Below, piece by piece: positions 53,959 to 62,378 of a stretch of DNA of 64,000 nucleotides (position 1 is the first letter of the stretch; each line of letters opens with the position of its first letter). This stretch comes from Prorocentrum cordatum. Taxonomy: Eukaryota > Sar > Dinophyceae > Prorocentrales > Prorocentraceae. A program made the translations under genes and the position numbers. The DNA lies in assembly GCA_963575745.1 (NCBI GenBank), contig CAUYUJ010008569.1, positions 28,928 through 92,927 of the forward strand, given 5' to 3'. The notes beneath the pieces were generated by a model. It had not been told where the DNA came from. It searched no databases and saw nothing but the letters and a program-made list of their open reading frames with translations.

Positions 53959-54335
53959 ATTGTTGGTGTTGTTGTTGTTGCTATTAGTGTTGTTGATGAT
54001 GTCGCTTGTTGTTGCGTGTTGTTGTTGGTGGTGTTGTTGTTGGTGTTGCTGATGTTGTTGTTGTTGGTGTTGGTGTTGTTGTTGGTGTTGGTGTTGGTGT
54101 TGTTGCTGTTGTTGGTGTTGTTGTTGATGTTGTTGTTGTTGTTGGTGTTGCTGCTGCTGTTGTTGTTGTTGTTGGTGTTGTTGTGGTTGTGGTTGTGGTT
54201 GTGGTTGTTGGTGTTGTTGTTGGTGGTGGTGGTGGTATGTTTGTTGTTTGTTGTTTGTTGTTTGTTGTTTGTTGCTTGTTGTTTGTTGGTTGTTGGTTGT
54301 TGTTTGTTGTTTGTTGTTTGTTGTTTGTTGTCGTC
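53815..54335 (+). repeat. (GTT)n / GTTGGT microsatellite, about 520 bp
   Basis: GTTGTT, GTTGGTGTT and, at the right end, TTGTTTG units. Minus-strand Thr/Asn/Gln/His frames are artefacts. Confidence 0.95.
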
Positions 54336-54343
54336 GTCCCCCC

Positions 54344-54475
54344 TGCGACCCCGCCCGCGACCCACCCGCGACCCAGCCCGCGACCCACCCGCGACCCACC
54401 CGCGACCTGGCCCGCGACCCAGCCCGCGACCCACCCGCGACCCACTCGGCGACCCACCCCGCGACCCATCCACGG
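54344..54475 (+). repeat. 11-bp tandem repeat CGCGACCCACC, about 12 copies
   Basis: CGCGACCCACC and CGCGACCCAGC alternate with an 11-bp period. Because 11 is not a multiple of three, the same peptide pattern appears in all frames. Confidence 0.9.
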
Positions 54476-55376
54476 TGCCATAACCAAAAAAAACGCCTCT
54501 GCGGCGAGCTCGCTGCACAATTTGTTTAAAGGAGGCGCCTGCGGCGGGCTTCTCCAAAGCCTCGCAGACTGCCCACGTCCCCGCCGCCCCCGCGCTCTCA
54601 TTCGCACCTGCGGGGTGCTGCGTATTATCTGCGCCCTCTCGCCTTCTCGCGCCCGAAAGACTCCTGAGGCCTCGAGATGCCCGTAGGAGGGCCCACGGAG
54701 CCCGCGAAGGCTGGCCCAGGAGGGGCCCCAGACCGTCCCAGAGGCCCCGAAGAGGGCCCGAGAGAGTCCCCAGGGGGTCCGAGCCGCGCAAAGCCCCGAA
54801 GGGACCAGCAAGGGCCCTCGTCCTGGGAGGCCGGCACGGCCTCAAGAGGCTTCGAGGGCCACCGGAGAGGCCCCACGAGTCCTCGAAGGCGACTTCCAGA
54901 GCCCCCCAGGAGGTCCCCAAAAGGCCCCCGAGCTGCGCCCAGGGAGCCCCCTCAGCGGGAGGCTCCACTTGGGCGCGGAGGAGGTGGACGGTCTTCTGGC
55001 GGTGGGGGGGGGATCAGACTCCTCCCCGAGGGGGAATACAGTCAACCCGCAGCGTAAGGATGGGCAACCTACCCAAGGGTACCCTTGCATCCTGGCCTCC
55101 CCGGTCCATCCTTGGCCACTGTCGTTGGCCACGCCCCGCTCGAAAGGCTCTGAAATGGGCGTCCAAGGCCCTCGCATCCTTATCGCGCATCCTCACTACA
55201 CGGGTTGGCTGTACAGCCGAGGAGATATGATCCAGAAGGTCCTCCCGAGAAGCTGGGCCAGCGTCTCTGAGCCAGCCTGCCGGAGAGCTGCTAACCCAGT
55301 TCCTAGAGCCCGGTCGCCCTCCGGCGTTGCAGACAGACGCTGAACCCAGGCTCGTGTTGAGAGTTTTCATTGGACG
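54476..55376. repeat. AAGAGGGCCC-type field and unassigned flank
   Basis: 54690-54965 is a minus-orientation CTTGGG-type field (AGGCCCCGAAGAGGGCCCGA). 54966-55376 has no supported gene. Confidence 0.55.
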
Positions 55377-55501
55377 TGGCGTCGTTCGGACGTGTGCATC
55401 TTTTCTCGGCGAGAACCCTCGAGGACCATCCTGGACCATCGAGCAAAAAAGACGCGCACGAAGCCGGCAAGTGCACGGGAAATGGACGTCCGAGAGACGG
55501 C
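55377..55501 (+). mobile_element. Foldback element family A, copy 3, with flanking duplication
   Basis: Arms CGTCGTTCGGACGTGTG and GGACGTCCGAGAGACGG. The preceding GGCTCGTGTTGAGAGTTTTC (about 55350) is repeated after the element as GGCTTGTGTTGAGAGTTTTC (about 55506). Confidence 0.8.
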
Positions 55502-55672
55502 AAGGGCTTGTGTTGAGAGTTTTCCCTGGAAGTTGGCAGCGTTTTCTTAAATGATACGGTGGGCGCGTTCTTTAAGGAATGTGCCCAGGAAGCTTCGGAC
55601 CCTGGAAGATTCCTTCTCTGATGAGGGCGGCGGTGATATCCATGGCCGGTTCTCGATTGCAAGACGGTGCGG
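55502..55672. other. Spacer between foldback elements
   Basis: It starts with the second copy of the flanking duplication. No gene is seen. Confidence 0.4.
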
Positions 55673-55750
55673 TGACGGACCGTGCGGTGTGGTCTCTTGG
55701 GGTTCCGAGGTCACCGCACGGTCTGTCACCACACGGTTTTGGGATCCCCT
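55673..55750 (+). repeat. Hairpin repeat family I, copy 1
   Basis: GACCGTGCGGTG pairs with CACCGCACGGTC around a loop of about 25 nt. The preceding and following GACGGTGCGGTGAC / GTCACCACACGG extend the symmetry. A copy is at 62300-62378. Confidence 0.8.
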
Positions 55751-55807
55751 ACGCTTTATCCCCGCTCTCTGTGGGGCACTTGAGCGCCGCAAGGGGGCAT
55801 TCGGCTT

Positions 55808-55934
55808 GGCATCGCTCGGACGTGTGCCTTTTGTTTGACGGCGAGGACCATCGAGGAGCATCCTTGACCATCTGGCCAGAAAAGCACGCACGACATCGCA
55901 AGATGTACGGGGCATGGACGTCCGAACGATGGCG
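55808..55934 (+). mobile_element. Foldback element family A, copy 4
   Basis: The left arm GGCATCGCTCGGACGT pairs with the right arm ACGTCCGAACGATGGCG. The interior has GACGGCGAGGACCATCGAGG and GAAAAGCACGCACGACATCG. Confidence 0.85.
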
Positions 55935-56197
55935 AATCGGGGGCAACGTCTGGAGGCTCCGGGCTTCCGACGTTTCGTCGGCTCCCTCTGGTTCTCCTGC
56001 CACGGGCTGCCCTCCAGCAGCTGCGCCTCGTCGAAAGCGTGCTGGGGGGGGCCCGATCCTCCCGAGCGGCCACCAGAGAGCTGAGCCATGGCCCGAAAAC
56101 CAAGGGACAGCCCTCCCCCCCCCCACGCGCGGACATTATTCCCCCCTCCGGCGCCGGCGCTCTCACTCCCGGGTGCCAGCCCCCCCTCCCCGGTGCC
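55935..56197. other. No recognisable gene
   Basis: GC-rich; nothing supported. Confidence 0.4.
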
Positions 56198-56242
56198 AGC
56201 ACCTCCTCCTCCTCCTCCTCCTCCTCCTCCTCCTCCTCCTCC

Positions 56243-56285
<43 letters not shown>

Positions 56286-56450
56286 CATCCTCATCCTCAT
56301 CCTCATCCTCATCCTCCATCCTCCACCCCCCTCCTCCTCCATCTCTCCTCCTCCTCCTCCTCCTCCTCCTCCGCCTCCCTCCTCCTCCTCCTCCTCCTCC
56401 TCCTCCTCCTCCTCCTCCTCCTCCTCCTCCTCCTCCTCCTCCTCGTCCCG
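56198..56450. repeat. (CCT)n - (TCA)n - (CTCATC)n microsatellite
   Basis: CCT units at 56200-56243, TCA at 56243-56283, ATCCTC hexamers to about 56320, then CCT to 56446. Confidence 0.95.
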
Positions 56451-57044
56451 AGGCAGTCCTGATAGGGAGGGGCGCATCGACCCCTGAGCGCCCACTGTTC
56501 GCCGACGGGGGCCCGACAGCGCGCCCTGCTCGGGAGCGCGCCGCCCCGCCCTCGGGGACGCGCCGCCGAGCTCTCGGCGATGCATCTCCGAGCCCAGCTC
56601 GCTGCCAACGTCTCCCCTGCCGGCGGCCGCGCGGCTCTGCTGTGGAGCGCCAGCGCAGCGGGAGCAGCTCTCCGCCCGGACGTCCTCCGATCGGACCCCT
56701 TTTCTGCTCTGCGCGGCCCCAGGCGTCCCGGCCCTCTTCCCGGGGTCGTTCTCGGTCGCCCCGGAGCCGCCTCTGAGGGCCCCGGGGCCCGACCATGGGC
56801 TCGGGGAGCCGCGAGTCGCAGAAGAAAGCGCCGCGCTGGCGGGCCCAGTCGTCGGAGCTCTGCGGCTGTCGGGCCGCCGCGGCGGGCCGGCGGCGCGGCG
56901 CCGACGGCGGCGCGCGGGGGAGGCGCCGGGCCGAGAGCGGAGGGGCCGGATAAAACGACGCGAAGATCGGGACAAAATCGGATCGGGATAATTCCAAGTC
57001 TCTGAGAATCGGCGGGGTTTGGAGGATGTATTGGGCGCCGCGGC
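56451..57044. other. GC-rich flank without supported gene
   Basis: Arg/Ala/Pro frames only. It may contain regulatory or intronic sequence of the candidate gene whose exon lies at 57128, but no N-terminal Rossmann exon was found here. Confidence 0.4.
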
Positions 57045-57097
57045 CGCTCCAGAGCGTTCCGGAACGCTCTGAGAGCGCTCCGGAACGCTCTGGAGCG
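57045..57097. repeat. Perfect 19-bp inverted repeat, 15-nt loop
   Basis: The arm CGCTCCAGAGCGTTCCGGA (57045-57063) is exactly complementary to 57079-57097. The loop itself contains GCTCTGAGAGC, so a nested or cruciform structure is possible. It sits 30 bp before the candidate exon. Confidence 0.9.
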
Positions 57098-57127
57098 ATT
57101 TATCCCGATCCTAGCTCTGTTTTAGAG

Positions 57128-57204
57128 GCCACGGCACGATCGGCCAGTACGTGGCCGAGAAGCTCCTGGACGGCCGCACGCTGCCGGGGGCCACCCTGAG
57201 CGCG
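57128..57204 (+). CDS. Candidate exon a of an aspartate-dehydrogenase-like gene
   Basis: After the acceptor TTTAGAG the frame reads HGTIGQYVAEKLLDGRTLPG then ATLSA, ending at a possible GT donor (GCG|GTGTTG). GxGxxG followed by a helix and then PGATLSAV resembles the NAD(P)-binding start of L-aspartate dehydrogenase (ASPDH), which interconverts aspartate and oxaloacetate/iminoaspartate. The first beta-strand should lie on an upstream exon that I could not find. The exon is 77 nt, so homology rests on few residues. Confidence 0.45.
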
Positions 57205-57247
57205 GTGTTGCCTGAGGGGGGGTCGGTCTGAGGCTGCGGCTTTTGCT

Positions 57248-57412
57248 GGCCACGCGCAGAAGGGGGTAGGGTGAGGGGGGAAGGCTTCTTAGAAGCACCC
57301 CTGCTTCTTAGAAGGCGCGGGCCTTCTTTGTAGATGTAAGGCCGGCGCCTTCTAAGAAGCAGCCTCCTTCTAAGAATCCTTCGCCCCTCCCCCTACCCCC
57401 TTGTGCGCGCCG
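57248..57412 (+). mobile_element. Foldback element family D, copy 2
   Basis: CACGCGCAGAAGGGGGTAGG at the left is nearly the reverse complement of CCTACCCCCTTGTGCGCG at the right. The interior has CTTCTTAGAAGCACCCCTGC and AAGGCCGGCGCCTTCTAAGA, a second foldback. It lies just 3' of candidate exon a. Confidence 0.85.
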
Positions 57413-57689
57413 CCAATGTTGTGTGTGTGTGTGCAAACGCGCATCACTGCATTTACCATCACGGTGTGTGCGTGTACCCATACCCGTCGGTCGTTGAAAG
57501 TAGGTATTTCTGGAGTCCCAGATTACATATATACATTTAAAGCGCCTTCCTACTTCAATGACAGAGTGGCTTCACCTTTTCCGTCCTCCTTAGGGGGCGG
57601 ACGGAACCCAATCTATTTTCAACGCCTTCCTATGTCATGATTCTATATACTTCCTCCGACCGATGGGTAAATGCCTTCCTTGCCTGCGG
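57413..57689. other. AT-richer intronic or intergenic stretch
   Basis: (GT)n at 57418-57431; AACGCCTTCCTATGTCA and AAGCGCCTTCCTACTTCAAT form a short direct repeat. No gene. Confidence 0.45.
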
Positions 57690-57870
57690 GGGATGGAGGA
57701 GTTGGCGTCTCTTCCTCGGCGGAAGGGCAGCGTAAGCGCAGCGGAGACCAGCGGAGGCAAAAAACAGGGGCGGCTCCGTCGGCAGAAGCCGGCGGAGGCT
57801 GGCGGAAGTAAAGGATGGCCCCCCAAAGAGACGACAAGTTTGTGGGGTTCAGGGAGTCCCGAAACCTCCG
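57690..57870 (+). repeat. Repeat family G, copy 2
   Basis: TCTTCCTCGGCGGAAGGGC, GAAGCCGGCGGAGGCTGGCG, GGAAGTAAA, then GACGACAAGTTTGTGGGGTT matches the order at 51895-52055. Confidence 0.65.
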
Positions 57871-57915
57871 TACACATGACTACACCACACACATGTCACT
57901 ACATATGTTTTTTTG

Positions 57916-57957
57916 TTCTCTCTCTCTCTCTCTCGATCTATCTATATATATATATAT
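57916..57957. repeat. (CT)n / (AT)n microsatellite
   Basis: CTCTCTCTCTCTCTC followed by TATCTATATATATATATA. Sequence from here to 58688 shows no supported gene. Confidence 0.9.
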
Positions 57958-58688
57958 ACACGTGCAAATGCATGCACATGTTGTTGAATCGAGTTGTTGC
58001 TCTCGAAGAAATACTGTTGGTACACCCACCGTGGCGCGACCTGCAAAGTCAGCATGGCGCGACCTTCACAATCACCGAATATTGCGACCGTGGGCGCGAG
58101 CAATGCGCAGAAGATTGCGCTTACGCCCACGCCTCAGTCTGCACCATGAGATGCATCGTTTTGAAACACATGTGAGCACGATTGGTTTCTTCACTGGGCC
58201 ATACGATCTTGTCATGGCATTGCCGTGTGCTCAAACATGTTACAGGCATGGTTGTCTACCCTGTGCTCGCGCACACATATACTGCCCGCTATACAGTCTG
58301 GACGCTGAACTAAGGACCACGTTCGGCTCAGAAGGGGCTACGGTCCTCGGGCAGTTCCCTCACCCAGGTCTGGGGAAATGTGTTCGGCCGAGGCCCGCCG
58401 TGCCTTGAGACGCCCCTTCCTTCCCTGGCTGGCGTTCCTCCTGGCCACACGATGGAGTGCACCCCCCACGCGAAGGCTGGGTGCACACGGGCTTGGCAGC
58501 TGGGGCGGACAAAAGGAGCCACCGCTCTCGAGGGCACTTGTTCTGTGGAGTCTTGCCGTGGAGACCTGGCGCGGCGGCGGGCAGCGGCTCATTGCACCGC
58601 CGCCGCCGCTGCCCTCGAAACAGCGGCTCGGGATGAGCAGCCGGCCCTGGACCGGCTTTTCCTTGGGATCTTCGGCCACGCTCGGAGG

Positions 58689-58873
58689 GGGGTACAGTGG
58701 CGACCCATGCCAGGAAACAGCCTGCTCGCCTCCAGGGGGCCCTGGGTTTTCTGGGTTTCGATGGTTTCGCTTTGGAAACGTGACGTTCCCACACCAAAAA
58801 TCCATGGACGTCCTGGGGTCTCATGGTTGGGTTTCTGGTGGAAAGTTTCTTGTGGTCGGGCCCCTACTGCAGG
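58689..58873 (+). mobile_element. Dispersed repeat family R, copy 3
   Basis: It begins GGGTACAGTGGCGACCCATG and ends TTCTTGTGGTCGGGCCCCTA CTGCAGG. It directly abuts foldback element B5. Confidence 0.8.
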
Positions 58874-58876
58874 ATT

Positions 58877-59021
58877 AGGCCGGGCACGTCACTCTACAGG
58901 AGAAGAATAGTAGAAACGTGCTCTGGAGGCGATGTTTCGACTATGTTCGGCTAGCTTTGAGCATTTTTTGACTGTTTTTATTTTCCTTCCAAAATCCGCC
59001 TGTAGGAGGACATGTCCGACC
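58877..59021 (+). mobile_element. Foldback element family B, copy 5
   Basis: AGGCCGGGCACGTCACTCTA at the left pairs with CTGTAGGAGGACATGTCCGACC at the right. The core has AGTAGAAACGTGCTCTGGAG, a T-rich stretch and AAAATCCGCC. Confidence 0.8.
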
Positions 59022-59054
59022 GAGGGGTAGGGGGAGGGGGGAAGGCTTCTCAGA

Positions 59055-59190
59055 AGCGCCTCGAACCTCGACCCTCGAGCCTCGTTCTTCGAGCATCGGT
59101 GTGGATCCTCACCCTCGATCCTCGAGCTCTCGAGTCCCGATCCTCAAGCCTCGTTCTTCGAACATCGGCCCTCGACCACCGATCCTCGCC
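59055..59190. repeat. CCTCGATCCTCGAGC minirepeats
   Basis: CCTCGAACCTCGACCCTCGA, CGTTCTTCGAGCATCGG and CGTTCTTCGAACATCGG recur. 59191-59800 has no firmly supported gene. An ATG at 59289 opens MGTHKSKIGINDLVV, which could be a short first exon, but no family is evident. Confidence 0.6.
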
Positions 59191-59804
59191 CCCCGACCCT
59201 CCCTGCGGCGGGCCGCTGCTCGGGAGTGTATATCCAGTGATGCTGTCGCTACTCGGGGAAAGACAGGGCCACTCTCCAGAGAGGAGCATGGGGACCCACA
59301 AGAGCAAGATCGGCATCAACGACTTGGTGGTCGTTCTCTTATTCCTTGTTTTGCCGACCGGCGCGGGCCCTCGCGCACCCCCCCCCCAAATGGAGGAGAT
59401 CTGTTTTTGGCGCCTGTTTCGAGCAGGTGGAGCCTCCCCCACAGGACGCACTGCTGCAACCAGTCGCGCTATAGCAGAGGTCCGGAGCCAGACCCACCCC
59501 TCCCTTCCGCCCAGTGTCGAAACGCCGAATGAGACAACGCCCGCTTGTCCGCACGGTGGCCATCGCGTGAGTCCGCAGCATCGCATGCTCGAGGTCACGG
59601 CCTCCACGCCATGCTTCATCAGTGGGCACGGGCGGGCTCCCTGGCCGCGTGCTGGGCCGCTCCGGCCTTGGCCTTCGCTTCGCGCCGTCGCCCGCGGAGG
59701 GGGCCGCCGGGAGGTGCTCGTGAGCAGGCCGAGGGACCCGCCGCCAGAGCTCTCTGGCGAGGGCGCGCCGCTGTTCACGGCCCGCCCCCGAGCGGGCGGG
59801 GGCG

Positions 59805-60075
59805 GCCGACGGCGACGACGACGATTTCGTCGACACGCGGGCGACAACGACGACGACGACGACGACAAGAGGACGACGACGACTCACGACGACGACGGCG
59901 ACTCACGACTCACGACGATGACGACGACGACGACGACGACGACGAAGACGGCAGCGGCGGCGGCGGCGGCGACGACAGCGGCGACAGCGGCGACGGCGGC
60001 GACGGCGGCGACGGCGGCGGCGGAGCGGCGGCGCCGGCGACGACAGCGGCCGGCGGCGACGACGACGGCGTGACG
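59805..60075. repeat. GAC / GGC trinucleotide microsatellite
   Basis: GACGACGAC then GGCGGCGAC units; poly-Asp and poly-Gly frames are artefacts. Confidence 0.9.
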
Positions 60076-60364
60076 ATGGCGATGGTGACGACGATTCGCC
60101 ATGAAGCAAGCCCAGAGCTCCGTCGATGTGTTTTTGTTCAGCTTGCGTTTTTTCCTCGATGGCGGTCCTGGGGCCATCTGAAGCAGGTCCAGGGCGAAAG
60201 ATTGGCCCCAGGGAAGGAGTCGGGACCTCTGGGACCGCGAGCCGAAAAAAATTGATCGGCGGATATCCGTAAACGGGTTCTGAGGTTTATGTGACTGCGT
60301 TTGGCCTCCTGTGGCCCTTCACGGGCCCTGGGGCCGTCAGAAAACTCGGAGCGAAGAGTTGGTC

Positions 60365-60418
60365 CTGGGAAGAGGCCCCACTTCTTCCTCCTCCTCCTCC
60401 TCCTTCTCCTCCTCCTTC

Positions 60419-60463
<45 letters not shown>

Positions 60464-60600
60464 GCATCAGCATCAGCATCAGCATCAGCATCAGCATCAG
60501 CATCAGCATCAGCATCAGCATCAGCATCATCACCACCACCACCATCATCTTCCTCCTCCTTCTCCTCCTCCTCCTCGTCCTTCTCCTCATCCTCCCCCTC
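60365..60600. repeat. (CCT)n - (TCA)n - (GCATCA)n microsatellite
   Basis: CCT units, about 15 TCA units (60418-60462), about 12 GCATCA hexamers (60463-60530), then CCT. The three-part order is similar to 56198-56450. Confidence 0.95.
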
Positions 60601-61119
60601 AGGGTCCAGGAACCGTTCCCTTCAGGCCATCGTCGCCGTCGGTGATTTCGTTTCGGATGCTTTCTGGGCGCTCCCGACGACTCTCTCGCCGCCATGGCCG
60701 TGCGCAGATCAGAACATGTTGGCCCGTGTGGGCCGCGGAAAGGTTTGGGTACCGATTTGAGCGGTTTCGGGTCGGACATCGCAAACGACGACGACGGCGT
60801 GTCGACACGACGACGATGACGGCCTCCCTCCGAAAGTCAAGACGCTGAAAGAAATGCAACACTCGTCTCGGGAGGGGCTCTGGTTTTCGGGTCGTTCCTT
60901 AGATCTGGGTCGGGGGACCTACTCGTGGGTGGCTATACCTCCTCGAGCGAGGACGGCGGCGGCGGCGGCAGCGGCAGCGATGGGGGCCACGGACCAGAGC
61001 GCTGGAGGCGAGGCAGGCAGCAGCCCTCGAACCGCCGCCGCGAATGCAGCCCCCGGTTCCGCCGGTGCTACAGTCGCCGCAGCCGTCTGCGCAGCCATCT
61101 GCGCAATCTGTCGCCTCGC
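60601..61119. other. No recognisable gene
   Basis: GC-rich sequence with GGCGGCGGCAGC near 60955; nothing supported. Confidence 0.4.
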
Positions 61120-61175
61120 TGAGCCGCCGCCGCCGCCGCCGTCGTCGTCGCCGTCGCCGTCGCCATCGCCGACGC

Positions 61176-61207
<32 letters not shown>

Positions 61208-61240
61208 ACGTCGTCGTCGTCGTCACCGTCGTCGTCGCCG
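61120..61240. repeat. (CGT)n / (CGC)n microsatellite
   Basis: GCCGCCGCC then GTCGTCGCCGTCGCC units, ending about 30 bp before candidate exon b. Confidence 0.9.
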
Positions 61241-61272
61241 TGGCCGCGGCCGATGGCGCGCGCCGCGGGCAG

Positions 61273-61369
61273 GCCGACGCGGAGGCCTTCCTGGGCGCCC
61301 CGTGGGACCTCGCCGTGGAGGCGGCGGGCCAGGCCGCGGTGCGCGGGTTGGCCGCGAGGCGCGCCTGCG
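61273..61369 (+). CDS. Candidate exon b of the aspartate-dehydrogenase-like gene
   Basis: After the acceptor CGCGGGCAG, phase 0 reads ADAEAFLGAPWDLAVEAAGQ then AAVRGLAARRAC, with a possible GT donor at 61370. The segment DLAVEAAGQAAVR resembles the DLVVEAAg..av.e element that follows the Rossmann strands in aspartate dehydrogenases. Exon a ends in phase 0 and this one starts in phase 0, which is compatible. A short exon between them is probably missing from my reading. Downstream catalytic exons are not seen before the window end. A GGC/GAC microsatellite follows immediately. Confidence 0.45.
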
Positions 61370-61371
61370 GT

Positions 61372-61700
61372 GGCGGCGGCGACGACGACGACGACGACGA
61401 AGACGACGGCGTCGGCAGCGGGCGGCGGCGGCGGCGGCGGCGGCGCGGCACCGCGTAGTTGTCGAAGGCCTGCTCGGCTGGGGACTCGACGCCTCAAAAC
61501 AAGGGTGTCCGAGTGCACAGTCGCGCCCATTCTGGGAGCGGAGGTCGCAATCGAGAGCGACAGCACCACGGCGACGATGGCCGATGGCAGCGACGGCGAT
61601 GGCGATGGCCGCGGGCGGGGGCGGCAGCGGCGGCGATGACGGCGAGGGCGACGGCGGCGGCGGCGGGGACGGCGACGACGACCCCAGGGGGCCGAGGTCG
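61372..61700. repeat. GAC/GGC microsatellites
   Basis: GACGACGACGACGACGAC and GGCGGCGG at 61375-61450, and GGCGGCGATGACGGCGAGGG at 61620-61685. The second patch, with the following CATCGGAGGTCTGGGTCAAG and CCAGAGGCCCAT (61731-61762), recurs at 62805-62945: a 140-bp dispersed duplication. Confidence 0.75.
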
Positions 61701-61769
61701 AGGAGAACTGCCAGGATCGGAGAGACCACGGCATCGGAGGTCTGGGTCAAGCCAGAGGCCCATAGCAAT

Positions 61770-62010
61770 TGTATGCCTTGCTGGTCAAGGCAGGGGGGGC
61801 ATACTGCAGTCATCGCTGTGACCTGCAACATTTGCAAGGTGGTTGCAACCCACTTGCAAGTGGTTTGCAAGCACACCTAACTGCTCGAAGTCGGATCCGC
61901 GACTTGCTCAGGTTTAGAGCAGTTTGGCGGACTTGCGACCAACTTGCAGGCGCCTTGCAAGTGGGTTACAAACACCTTGCAACTGTTGCAAGTCGAACCA
62001 ACCACTGCAG
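61770..62010 (+). repeat. TTGCAAG minirepeats
   Basis: TTGCAAGTGG, CTTGCAAGTGGGTTACAAAC and CCTTGCAACTGTTGCAAGTC units recur with 10-40-bp spacing. Confidence 0.6.
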
Positions 62011-62032
62011 TACGGTCACGCAGGTTTGCTTA

Positions 62033-62190
62033 GCGTGTCGCGCTGCCGGTTCTGGCCCAACACGCTTCCGCGCGACACGCTTTCCGTCTTCCAGTCCCCA
62101 GTCACCAGTTTTCGAGTTTTTCCCAGCCTCCCATCCCGCGAAGCGGAGCAACACGCTCTCGGCTTGCACGGTGTAGCGTGTCGCAGGGGC
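62033..62190. repeat. Repeat family H, copy 2
   Basis: GCGCGACACGCTTTCCGTC, GCGAAGCGGAGCAACACGCT and GTGTAGCGTGTCGCAGGGGC match the order at 42205-42385. Confidence 0.65.
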
Positions 62191-62299
62191 CACCGACGCA
62201 ACCGTGTCAGTGGGGCTTCGGGGTCACTGCACGGTTTTGTCACTTGGGTCGTTCTCCGAGGGCGTCTCGGGCCACCAGAACCTCCGAGGTTCCATAGCC

Positions 62300-62378
62300 G
62301 TCCGTTGGCGGACCGTGCGGTGAGGCCTCTGGGGATTTCGAGGTCACCGCGCGGTCTGTCATTGTACCGTTTTGGGGG
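62300..62378 (+). repeat. Hairpin repeat family I, copy 2
   Basis: GGACCGTGCGGTGAGGCCTC, TTCGAGGTCACCGCGCGGTC and TACCGTTTTGGGGG match 55673-55750. A fragment (GGGGTCACTGCACGGTTTTG) is at about 62219. Confidence 0.75.

Noticed and set aside
53571-54968. 465-codon Gln/Asn/Thr-rich minus-strand frame, prion-like appearance
   Set aside because: It is the complement of the GTT microsatellite joined to an 11-bp tandem repeat; no independent coding support.
59289-59345. First exon MGTHKSKIGINDLVV
   Set aside because: Too short, no family match and no supported partner exon; noted only in the neighbouring repeat entry.
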